Positions 53,901 to 64,000 of a stretch of DNA of 64,000 bases are shown here, piece by piece (position 1 is the first letter of the stretch; each line of letters starts with the position of its first letter). The stretch is from Prosapia bicincta. Its lineage: Eukaryota; Arthropoda; Insecta; Hemiptera; Cercopidae. The translations under genes and the position numbers were made by a program. A model generated the notes under the pieces. That model searched no databases, was not told the origin of the DNA, and worked only from the letters and a program-made list of their open reading frames with translations. The DNA lies in NCBI GenBank assembly GCA_036971475.1, contig JBAIZL010000005.1:177841386-177905385 (forward strand), written 5' to 3'.

Positions 53901-55553
53901 TATGTAACAGAAATCTGTTTGAGCAATTTTGTTGAAAACAGGTTTTAGATGAATGTGTGAAGTTTTATAAAATTGAAGGGGGAATGATGGTTAACATGGA
54001 ATATCCTTTTATATACACACTTTTTAATCATAACACAACTACTTATGTTTAATTCACTAAGAAAATATGATACAATAACATAGGCCTATAATAAGCTACA
54101 TAGGACGTATTTATACATACCAATAAATAAAAACTTGTGAATCACACCCAACTGTCATCAACACTAGTATAGTGATAAGAGTGTGAACCAAATTTGTTTA
54201 TTTTGCTGTTTTGTGCTATTTTTGTAATTTTAAGCTAAAATGGGCTTTTTGTGAATTGGGTAATATTTGTCGGTTTCTAGATAAAGAACGTTTTAGTTCA
54301 CTTGTAAAAGTGATTTATTTAATGATAGAATACCAGACAATTGATTGTGGGTAGATCCCTCGTCAGGTAATGAGAATGAATATATTGTATACTAAAATAC
54401 AGATGAGAAAATTGTCAGTAATGATTTTGTACATGGTTGAGTTTGTAGATTTCTAGAGGCCTATCTAAGCTTGAGGAAGAGAAAGAACTTTGACTAAGAA
54501 AATAGCCTGTATTAGACTGTGTAGCTTTATAATTTTTTTAAAACAAACTATGGTTGCTTCTAAAAAATTAATTAATATGTCATACCTGTCTAAATTTTAA
54601 ACTACAACATGGCCTGAAAATCCAACTCATATATGTTTCTTACTTGTTTGGTACTTCCTGGCAGATGACCTGAGCAGCAGTTATTGTTAACAAATTTCTA
54701 TGAAATTTTTCAAATGTATTTTTTTTTTAAATTGTATAACTAATTTTTTAATAAAGACCTCATTTTGCAGATGATCCCAGTGCTTTGAAACTGGGTCCAA
54801 ATTGAACTCAAACCTGTAGTTAAAATTCTGACACCTATACTAGGCTTAGACTTCTAAATTTATGCTGGTTTTAGACCAGGTTTAATTTTTTCTACCTGGT
54901 CAATTATTATTATCTCTTTAATAACAATATCAATCTTTTTAAATTGCCAATTGTTAGACACAAATCTGCCAATGATAATTAAAAATATTACCAACAGAAT
55001 AATAAAAAAGTAGACTTGTTTACTCTTTTATCGTTTTTTAACAGTTGCAAAGTGAATAGTGGAAGAAGCAAATGATTTTAAGTTGGATAGTTAAAAAAAA
55101 TATATTTATTTTGATTTTATTATACTATAATAAACAAAAATAATTGTTTTCTGAATTTAAAGTTTTCATTCTTTGAATAGAGTTTAAATTCAAAATTTAT
55201 ACTATGAGGTGAATTAGATACCATACCAATGATAATAATAAAAATAACTCATTTCCCAAATAATTCAGCTTAATGACATGATACCGAAATTAAATTTTAA
55301 TTATCTTATATTACGTATAAATTATATTTAACACAATCACTTTATTGAAGTTTTTAGCCATTAATATTTAAGGAATAACCTTTTTTATAAACATTTTTGC
55401 AGAAATGTTTTTAACATGTAGCTGTCTATGAAGGTAGGTTTTGACTATCTTAAGTTAGTAAATGTTTCTCAAGTAATGAAGTCACTAAGGTTGTAATCAT
55501 TCTTATAAAATTGCCTGTGATTAAAAAAAGAGTGTGTTTAGTAGAATTTTGTA
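53901..55553. other. Intron 8 DNA without a supported gene
   Basis: A minus-strand CUGACGA (complement of 54360-54366) with a GGG/CCC hairpin resembles another decayed hammerhead, but GAAA is lost. Nothing else is recognisable. Confidence 0.35.
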
Positions 55554-56180
55554 TAGGGATGGGCCGATTCCTAAAATTTTCGATTCCGATTCCGATTCTA
55601 AAATTTTCCGTTCGATTCTCGATTCTTTAGTCGATTCTTTCAAGTTATATTAGCTTACATGTTAGTTCTCTAATAATTAATTTAGTTAACATCTTGGTCA
55701 CATGGCAAAACCTTTTAAAAGTTCTGTTTTATGTAATAGGCTACACAAAACCTTCAACCTTGATTTATCAATAGGAATTTTTAAAAGCATAAAAACATAT
55801 CAGATAAAAGTAATGACTTATTTTAAAATTAAAAATGTGAACTTTACTTATTTTATGATGTTTGAAAAAATACCTAAGCCTATTTACATTGTCTCTCAAA
55901 ACAAAACAAAAAATGATCATGATTGCTGTTGCTTCTTAAATCATAATATTTTCGTTTACTTTTATCATTTAATTCATTCAAATCAAGTAATTCATAAATA
56001 AGACATAGTTGGTAATTAATTATTTTTCGAATAAATTACTCCACACACATATTTTAATAGTTAACAAAATAGGAATTGGAATCGACACTTTTATGATGAA
56101 GAATCGAGTATCGACGATTCCTCGATACCACCTAGAATCAACGATTCCTGGAATTGAGAATCGGAATCGGCCCATCCCTA
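55554..56180. mobile_element. hAT-type MITE
   Basis: TAGGGATGGGCCGATTCC and its reverse complement bound a 627-bp element. The exact 8-bp target duplication ATTTTGTA is at 55546-55553 and 56181-56188. GATTCC-rich subterminal repeats fill the ends. The 8-bp duplication and the TAGGGATG-type end fit the hAT superfamily. It has no transposase. Confidence 0.88.
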
Positions 56181-56559
56181 ATTTTGTATGTGTTTTTTCA
56201 TTATTCACAATTGTTAATTGGGTGTTATTGTATTAACATATTATAATACATAAATATTTAATGAGCTTAAAAAAATATTTTTGCCAAGCTTATAATTTAA
56301 GTAAATTTATAAAAAACCGATTGAGAAATAAAGTTTTTTTTTTATCTTACTACGTGACTTTTATTATTGTCTTACTGGTTACTGAGAGAAGTGTTACTAA
56401 GCTAAGCAGTTGTGTTTTTAAACACAGATTTTCTATAATGTGGTAAAAAAAGTATTTATGATTTGTGTTGGGTTTGTTTATTTTTAGTTTTTGTATTTTT
56501 AAATTTCCAATGTTTTAGTGTGCTCGGATGTGGTAATTTTTTGTTGATGTGAACAGATT

Positions 56560-57600
56560 TTCTAATTTGAGTTTCTTTGAAAATTTTGTACAAGAAACAT
56601 GATATGATTATTTCATTGATAGTATATGAAATACATGTCAAGCCTTACCTTGATTATACTGGAGGAAGCATTTTAGGCACAGCACACAATAGCCAAGAAG
56701 CTGCAACTTCTGCACATGTGTTTATGATCCAGAGTCTACGATCACCTTTTAGAGAAGTAATTCACATCCTGCTTGTAAAATCTATGAGAGCAGAAACACT
56801 GTTCTTTTCATTAAAAAATGTTATAGTTGGTTTACAAGAAATAGATTTTAAAGTTAAATGTGTGGTTAGTGACAACAATGCTATTAACCGTAAAGCAATG
56901 TCATTATTTAGTACGCCTCCACCGTTGAGCATTGTATATCCACATCCAAGTAACAGGGCATATCCATTATTTTATATGTTTGAATTGGTGGAATGTTGTT
57001 AATGTGAAAACAATGTTTAAGGATATAAGGCTGAATGATAAATTGCAAATGCCTCTTGCTCCTGGTCAGGATAATTTCAGATATTTAGAAACGTTTTTAA
57101 ATTGGCTTGATATTTGGAAGCAACAAAATTTAAAACAAAACAAATTAACGAATAAAACACATCAAACATTAACTCACTCAACCCATGCGCTTTTAGAACT
57201 TTCTACATATTGTATTAATGAACTCAACTTCAAATATATTCTTCCGGGCAAAAAAAAAAACGATTCACTGGAAGCTCAGTTCGGTAAATATAGAACACTG
57301 GATCACAATATTTAGTTTCGTTACGGCAGGTATTTAAAGCAGAATCAAAAATACGTCTTCAGAATCTGTTACCATTGACACTAAATTCTAGCAAGTTTGG
57401 TGCAGTTTCTGTGAATGTCGATAAAGACATGCAATGTGCTACTAAAGTAAAGGAAACACTGCAACAAAAAATGCCAAAATTCATCGAAGAATTTTTTTAT
57501 CAGGAGGAAGATTTTGAAAATGCTAGGAAATATATTCCAGTTTTTACATATCTAAGCTGGATATTGTGCCAGATCATTGCTAAAGCAGAATTTATGTGAT
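56560..57600 (+). pseudogene. P-superfamily (THAP9-like) transposase remnant
   Basis: The first block reads EIHVKPYLDYTGGSILGTAH, then EAATSAHVFMIQSLRSPFRE, VVSDNNAINRKAMSLF and a P-element type C-terminal SLEAQFGKYR. The residue before EIHVKP is Y where the family has D, so a catalytic acid is probably lost. The frame shifts twice, near 56945-57000 and near 57310. The tail LRQVFKAESKIRLQNLLPLT continues to NSSKFGAVSVN. No THAP zinc finger or terminal repeats were found. Confidence 0.8.
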
Positions 57601-58309
57601 AATTGTGTTTGGACTCTTATAAATGTACAAATAATAGTAGCCATAAAAGTGTGTGAATTAATAGCTATTTAGTCAAATTGTCTTGTAGTTTATTGAACCC
57701 TTATAAGTATATAACAATGATTTCAAATGCTATACACATATATCAACCATCAGCTAGATATCATCCACTTCTACAAAAAAGGATGTACAAAAAAAAATAA
57801 TATTTGGAATTTACAAACATACTAAAACACAAAATTAAATAATAAATGAAACTTAACACGAATCACCTACACGTTTTGACCGCAAGATATAAAACCTGTG
57901 TTTCAAAACTACCACTAAATAGCTTAATAACTCTTCTAGCGCTAGTTTAGAAACTGGTAAAGGTCACTTAGTATGATCAAAAACGTTTTTCATAATTTTA
58001 CTTGGATTATAAATTGGCAAATTGTTAATTTGTCTAGTTAAACATAAATGTTATGGCAATTGTCTTGGAAAATAAAATGTACGAGAAATATTTTAAACCC
58101 TTTTTGGTGTTTCATTTTTCAGTTTCTTCTATTAGCACACTCTCCTTATATATTTATATCTTGTACAAATTTTCAGTTGTTAATCAAGTACACTTTTATT
58201 CATCCAAGCAAGTTCAAATAAATTTTTTTAACCTGTAGTGGATGACAATCAATGTTAATACAGTTTTTTCAAATACTTAATCATTAATTAAATTTAAAAA
58301 AGTTGATGT
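57601..58309. other. Intron 8 DNA without a supported gene
   Basis: Nothing beyond AT-rich sequence. Confidence 0.35.
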
Positions 58310-58400
58310 CTTGATCTGATTCGAACTGAATGACTATATGTTTGAAATCCAGTACTTTGGCACTCGGCCAACTTTCCCATAGCTAGAAATCTTTTTCGAC
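58310..58400 (-). tRNA. tRNA-like pol III sequence, probably a tRNA-derived SINE or pseudogene
   Basis: On the minus strand a tRNA A box (TTGGCCGAGTGCC, complement of about 58359-58372) and a B box (AGTTCGAATC, complement of about 58318-58327) are spaced as in a tRNA with a variable arm. The anticodon arm is not properly paired and the acceptor stem is unclear, so this is not a working tRNA. The A box is of the Leu/Ser type. Confidence 0.5.
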
Positions 58401-59865
58401 TCCAATTATTTGGTGGCCGGCTGCTCACCAGATCCAAATAGTTAGAAGGTGTTTTGCACATGAATGTTTCATTATTCACTAAGAAGTTAAGACTTCAAGT
58501 AAATATATATTATTAGATACCACTCTGTTCAAAATAAAATGAAGAACAGTAATATTAGGTTTATATGTTGAAAACTTGAGCATATAAAACCTTCAGTAGG
58601 CCTGATAAAATGTTGTTTCTTAACACGGAAAAATAATTATTTTCAGCTTTATTGATGAAATAGCATTTTCCTTATGATGAATTATAGAAATATTTTAAGC
58701 CCAAAGTAATGCTGAATAAAAATATATGCATAAGTAGTATTACAAAAAATCTATTTGTAATGTTTATTATATAACATGTAAAATTATGTACATGGATAAA
58801 AATGCCAAGAATGGTATACCTATTATAATAGTCAGCTGCAAATAAGTTTGGATGTGACATAAAAGTTCACTTTGATGTAATTATTAAAAAAAAAACATAT
58901 TGCACTAAACACCATATTTACAAGCACAAAATATATTTACAAAAGTAGGTACCATAAAAAACATATAGAACTAAATATAAAATATTGAAAAATGTCATGT
59001 AGGCCTATTCAAAACTGTTTAATTTGTTTAGGCTGAGTTTGTTTACATGTATTCCATTATTTGGCCACTTAAAAAAACACTTCAAATTATTGTTTATAAT
59101 TTTTGACAGTTTAAAACTTTTTAAAGCAAATGTTTAGATGTAATCTAGGTTATTATTTTCAAGTGGTGCAGTATGCCTACTTCTCATACGTTGTAAGTCT
59201 ATTATAAAGCATTTTATTTTTAAATCATATGTTTGAACTAAAATAAATCAAAATACTAAATAATTAAAAGATACCAATGAGGACATGTTCACATCAATAG
59301 CAATCTATCAACCAAGTCAGATGTCTGATTCTTACTGTGCAGTACATTGTAAACAACTGTCTGGAACCAGTTCTTTATTTATGGAAAAATTTATGATCAG
59401 TAAGGCTAAACAGCATTACAAAAATAATCATTGCCTTCTCATAACACAGCAAATGAACATAGTATACAATATCATTATGTAAGACATTCTAAAGTATGTA
59501 ATAATAGTGTCACAAAATATGTCAGACTGAGTCCGACAGTGGAGCTGAACGGGATATTTTGTGATGTTGGATTCAGTTCCCCTATGGAGTGCAAAAGGTT
59601 AAAGATATGTATGAAATTATAAGAGAAAGTTCCCTTGCAATAATGAAGCATTCTACGAGATGGGTAGAATGAGAAATTATAGACCACCATCAGTTTCATA
59701 AATTAGAAACAAAACAAAAGAGAGCGAATAAATAGTAATAAACAATAATTAAATAAATAGTCCAACACCATATACTGTATGGAGGAAACTGGAAAACAGC
59801 AAGGATATTTTCTTTCGATTTCGCTACCAATGCTAATATTGTGATTGTGTCACACGTATATATAT
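58401..59865. other. Intron 8 DNA without a supported gene
   Basis: Short frames at 59285-59622 have no family match, and no repeat boundary is clear. Confidence 0.35.
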
Positions 59866-61362
59866 TGTAAAGTTTTTATATAACGCAATACAACGATGTT
59901 TATTATTATTATTTATTTGAATGATGATATTTAATTTCTATTTAAAACAAAACAAAAAAAACTACTCAGGAACAATTCATAATTCTTTATTATCACAATT
60001 TTATTTCAACAGTTAAACAATAAACATTTAAACCATAAACAAAAAATATAACTTAACAAATTTTAACACAATATACTAAAATCACTTTCTTTGATTTTTA
60101 GTTACAAATTTTCATATACCCTAGGCTAATTTTACGATCTCTTACTATCTCGGGGTTTATACGCATGGGCTATATTTTTTAATTCTTTGGTTAATTAAAT
60201 AAATTTTGAAAAACAATATTAAATTTTGAAATTAGTTTTAATAAATATTTTCCTGATGGAAAAACTTTAATTTGGAATAAGCAAAAAGGCGAAACTATTT
60301 GAACTGGATTATGTTCTTATTACTATTAATCACAAGATATTCTAATGTACAAAATTAAACTTCCCTATTATCCTAAGAGTCCACTAAAGTTTATTTTTTA
60401 TAGCGCTATACATACTTAACTTATCAAATACCGAAATTCTGCAGGTCGCTTACGTAAGATTCCGTTCTCTTCAAATTTCACTTTTTACACACTTAAATTC
60501 GTTTTAGTTCCTTCAAATTATATTTCCACTGTACTTTATCTTTACATTTTCTTATCCTTATTTAAATTTGCCAAGTTTCTTCACAAAACGGTATAATTTT
60601 GACGAATTCCTTCCAATGTAAAATTTTGACTGGTCATCCCAGGTCTCATCTTGTAGCGTCACACGCGCTATCTCTAACTACACTCCCGCTTCGTTTTTCT
60701 TTTAAAAAGTTACAAATATGGCCGCCTCCTTCTTAAAAAAAGAAATCATATGGCTTTAATTTAGTTCGATTCTTTCTCACTAGAGTCAACTGCACACTTG
60801 ACCTACTTCTATTTGTTTTTACAGCTGATGCAATAACGCGATTGTCTACAATGGCATTTTAATTTGGTTAAACTTTGGTTGAAACTTACTGTTTCAATTT
60901 TCCGATCCTTAACAAACCTTCCATTGCTTATTTAATTATTATTATTAGTGTGTGAAGTGTCTTTGTGTTTTACTTTTGTAATAATTCGAATTGTGTGTGT
61001 TTTGACTGGACTTTTCCAAACATAACCTTTCAATTTTTTGTTTACAATCGCATTTCACTTTCTCCTTTAAGTAATTACTTATGCCCTATGTTACTAATAT
61101 TTACAATTTTGTTTAAATATAATTATTATTAGATTATCTTGTTTTAATTTATGTGTTAGGGGTTTTGATATAACACATTTCCTAATCGATTTTACAGTTC
61201 AAATACCTTGTTTACAATTCTAGGCTTTTACCTAAATTTAGTTTCAATTTAATCTAATCAATCTTTTAATGAATTTCTTTTTTAAATTTTGTGTGAGTTA
61301 TTTCTAATTTATTTTTCCAATTCTTAAAGAACATTTATATAGCCCATTCTATAAATGTTACA
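59866..61362 (-). mobile_element. Solo LTR of the TA-targeting family
   Basis: A full-length LTR match, TG...CA on the minus strand, between ATATAT tracts at 59857-59865 and 61363-61369. It differs from the other copies by a variant ACGCAATACAACG end. Confidence 0.88.
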
Positions 61363-61411
61363 ATATATAAAGAACATAAGTCAAAATACAAATACAAGAA
61401 TTATAATTGAA

Positions 61412-61468
61412 TTTACAATTCAAAGCTTTTTGTTGGCTAACAGTACCAACATCATCGGGAATATTAAA
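61412..61468 (-). ncRNA. Mutated twin of the hammerhead, minus strand
   Basis: The inverted arm repeats the same ribozyme but reads CCGAUGA for CUGAUGA (U4 to C) and CAAA for GAAA (G12 to A). G12 acts as the general base in the family, so this copy should be inactive. Confidence 0.6.
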
Positions 61469-61472
61469 ATGG

Positions 61473-61529
61473 TTTAATATTCCTGATGATGTTGGTACTG
61501 TTAGCCAACGAAAAGCTTTGAATTGTAAA
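61473..61529 (+). ncRNA. Complete type I hammerhead ribozyme candidate
   Basis: Stem I pairs 61473-61482 with 61520-61529 (8 of 10 pairs). CUGAUGA is at 61483-61489. Stem II GUUGG/CCAAC spans 61491-61509, and GAAA is at 61510-61513. A minimal stem III, the palindrome AAGCUU, is followed by U17 at 61519, so cleavage is predicted between 61519 and 61520. All invariant core bases are present. The very short self-complementary stem III is typical of hammerheads that act as dimers, as reported in retroelements. Confidence 0.65.
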
Positions 61530-61594
61530 TTCAATTATAATTCTAGTATTTGTATTTACTTATGTTCTTTATTAATACACAAGAATACATATTG

Positions 61595-61597
<3 letters not shown>

Positions 61598-61640
<43 letters not shown>
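61598..61640. repeat. (TA)n microsatellite
   Basis: About 21 TA units next to the pogo-type MITE. Confidence 0.95.
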
Positions 61641-61641
<1 letters not shown>

Positions 61642-61644
<3 letters not shown>

Positions 61645-62463
61645 TAAACTCCCGATTACCCGTGGAATAGGGGGTCCCCGGATAATCCGTTATGAACAAA
61701 GAATACGCAAAACGATCGATAATCGATTATTATACCATAAATTACACAAATAATGAGCCCGGTTAATGGAATTCACAAATAATCTTCAGAGGACAAAATA
61801 AATACAGAAAATAATTTAAAATGTTGATGTATTATAACATGTAGATTTATATGTCTAACTATTTACAATACGTACATAAGTATATGTCAAAAGTAAGTAT
61901 GTATGTACATATTTAATTTCCTTTACAAATAATACAAAAAAAATCTGTCATACTTTCGTTTGTTTTTCTTTGTGAGCATTGATTTAGCTTTAATGTGAGA
62001 TCTAACCATTTTGTCGCACAGTGTTTACTTCTGTCACAAAGCCATAAAGATCGATAATGTATATGACAGACATAGATAATGCATATGCCACGTCCTAGAC
62101 TATTTATAGCCGAGATTAGCTGACATTTGTTTACAATCTTATGATACGCATTAGGTTTTCGGGCGTCCAAGCATTTTGTCATTGTCTCTAATATACAGTA
62201 GTCTGCTCGCCCCTTTTATTTCGCTGGCCCACGTGGGGATGCTTCCCTTTCAATGTAAAAATTAGTACGTACATATTTACATATCTATTCCCTTCATCTT
62301 AACTTCTATTAAGCTTTATATGTATTTAAGTCGTAATTCACAGTTTGGAAATTTAAACACATGAATATGATTGGAATAAAAATTGGATATTTGTAAAACA
62401 ATGGCAGACCCCGGATAATCCGCAAACCGGTTAATCCGCCCACGGATAATCGGGAGTTTACTG
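61642..62463. mobile_element. Pogo-type MITE
   Basis: CAGTAAACTCCCGATTACCC at the left and its near reverse complement (CGGATAATCGGGAGTTTACTG) at the right bound 822 bp. TA flanks both sides. CCCCGGATAATCCG occurs at both ends as a subterminal repeat. No transposase is encoded, so it depends on an autonomous pogo/Tigger element. Confidence 0.88.
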
Positions 62464-64000
62464 TATATATATGTATGTATGTATTGAGACTCAAATAAGC
62501 TCGAAAATGAGACACCTAATTAATAGTTCTCAAAAGTGTGATTTGCAAATTTACCAAGTAAGATCTTATTTTTTTTCATATTAGGTCCTTGTTTTTTTAA
62601 TAATTTTTACTATAGTTGCTCAAGTTTAACTGAAAATTTGTGTTTGTATATTTCTAGATTTTTCTATCTATTGGTTTTAATTTCTTTAGGAGTTTGTTTA
62701 AGTAGTTTCTTGTTTATTCATGTCTGGAAAGTTGTGTTATTCATTTATTTGGCTAAACAACTTTTTAAATAATTGAACATTTTATTTCAAATACAAAAAA
62801 AATTATTATATGAAAAAATACAATAGGCAAATTAAAACACCTAGTACATTAAATAATATGCTTTAAAACTGATAACGCAATTATAAATAAAAATAAAACT
62901 CCAACCAATGGCACAAAACAGAATATATAAAAGTAAGTGCTATGTTGCTAAAAAATGCTTCATTGGTTTAACTGAAGAAACTAAATGAAAGTCATAAAGG
63001 GTGTCTTATTAATTTATTAAATAAATACTTTAAGAATTAAAATTATCATATGGAGAAATCTAAAAATATATCAAAGCGGTACAATCTACGACATATACGA
63101 CCTCACCTAACTTTACTATGACAGAAAGTGCCACCAACTCCCAAAGACGAAACCTACCCCAGAAACAAATGCAGTTTGAAATTAATGAAAGAAAATGTTC
63201 TGTAAACAATTTTAATTCCTTAAATTTTTTAGAGTAAAGAAATTTTAAATCATAATAAATTTTCCAAATTAAATACAACTACTAATAATTTCAATACACA
63301 CACTGCAACGTCACCCCACCTCCTTCTCTCTACTTTACTATCGTAACGTTAATATAGTGTTACAGAGTTGTTACTTTTTATTATTTTAAATCCCGCCTGC
63401 TTATCTCTGTTGCGCTCTCGGGCTCATGTAGCCTCGAGCGTTCTTAAATTTTGTCTTGTGTTTACCCGTTATATGCCACGCCTAAACGCAAGCCAATTCC
63501 CTCACTCCTACCTTAAAGTTTGTATGACCCCTCCTAAAATGGTTAAAATGTTTTGTTGGGTCTTTTTATAGTCATACTTGTCAGTAAAGTAGCCAGCTGA
63601 AAAGAAACATTAATAATATGAACACACAAAATTTTTAAAAGAATCTTACCACCTTAGAAGATCTGCAGGCACAGCAAGGGGAAGTGCAAAATATGATCAT
63701 GTTTAAGATACCTTTTTTAAAGGCTCCTGTGTTCTTTAAACATGATCTGCCAGTAGACTTCGTCTCTGGGCTTCAATACAAGAAAAACCAACTAATTCTT
63801 AGAATAGCTCAATAAATTGGTTCTCAGGAGAGAACTCGTTTGAAGAAAAATTAGGTTCTGAATTTTATATATTTATTAATTAATGAAATTTAATTAAAAC
63901 TGTACTTTGATTTTATAATCATTATTTATCAGTTGGAAAAAACTAAAAGTTTTATTGGTTGTTCAACACAGGATAAATTTAAATACCATAAGTTTTTATA
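62464..64000. other. Intron 8 DNA, nothing recognised
   Basis: No gene, RNA or clear repeat was found. I looked for a GCGKTTQ-encoding exon of the helicase and did not find one. Confidence 0.4.

Larger units (their letters stand above)
61370..61570. repeat. Near-perfect palindrome carrying two hammerhead copies
   Basis: Arms 61370-61468 and 61473-61570 are reverse complements with few mismatches, with the 4-base loop ATGG. Each arm contains a hammerhead sequence. The mismatches between the arms include two core positions. Confidence 0.9.

Noticed and set aside
61407..61670. Frame across the palindrome ending in an IYIYIY run
   Set aside because: It is made of the ribozyme palindrome and a (TA)n tract, not protein-like sequence.
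52462..64000. Search for the next helicase exon (CGKTTQ...)
   Set aside because: No acceptor followed by matching codons was seen in the remaining 11.5 kb. The next exon is probably outside the window.

Overview
This is a eukaryotic, strongly AT-rich window, almost certainly from an arthropod and most likely an insect. The signs are GT-AG introns, a DEAH-helicase gene spread over tens of kilobases, and a mobile-element set typical of insect genomes: Penelope-like elements (PLEs), mariner, pogo/Tigger, P superfamily, hAT MITEs and a LINE with RNase H. I cannot name the species.

The only host gene I can support is the 5' half of a plus-strand DHX36/RHAU-type G-quadruplex helicase. Eight coding exons were found: 4827-4854, 13243-13347, 14906-14968, 16261-16334, 17487-17621, 47741-47968, 48100-48358 and 52281-52461. 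Splice phases agree across every junction except for one apparent single-base frameshift in exon 6. The Rhau-specific motif is split over exons 3 and 4. The last exon seen stops inside the Walker A motif, so the helicase core lies beyond base 64000. Everything else is intron or upstream DNA filled with transposons.

Layout. 1-4826: upstream DNA with a decayed PLE (about 925-3090, minus) and an inverted-repeat element with an 8-bp target duplication (2051-2786). Intron 1 (4855-13242): PLE pieces and stacked insertions, including an inverted-repeat element (5989-6794) and a DDE_3 transposon (6799-10767) that is itself interrupted by a Tigger/pogo element (7362-9568). Introns 2-4: little recognisable. 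Intron 5 (17622-47740, 30 kb): a mariner remnant, a broken LINE, two gag-protease LTR retrotransposons without pol, solo LTRs, a 3.5-kb foldback-like element (33636-37101) sitting in an LTR, and three long PLE copies, two of them head to head as a 4-kb palindrome (37216-41320). Intron 7: a pogo-type MITE. Intron 8 (from 52462): a mariner, a hAT MITE, a P-superfamily remnant, a tRNA-like sequence, a solo LTR and a pogo-type MITE.

The most interesting signal is a scatter of hammerhead-ribozyme cores (CUGANGA, stem II, GAAA), several in PLE termini. The best one (61473-61529) has all three stems, a valid cleavage position and a palindromic stem III suited to a dimer. It lies in a near-perfect palindrome opposite a mutated twin. 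The other main results are a family of inverted-repeat elements with GGTWA termini and 8-bp target duplications but no transposase, an LTR family that always sits in (TA)n tracts, and a Tigger transposase whose frame-shifted tail keeps a PCNA-binding (PIP) motif.
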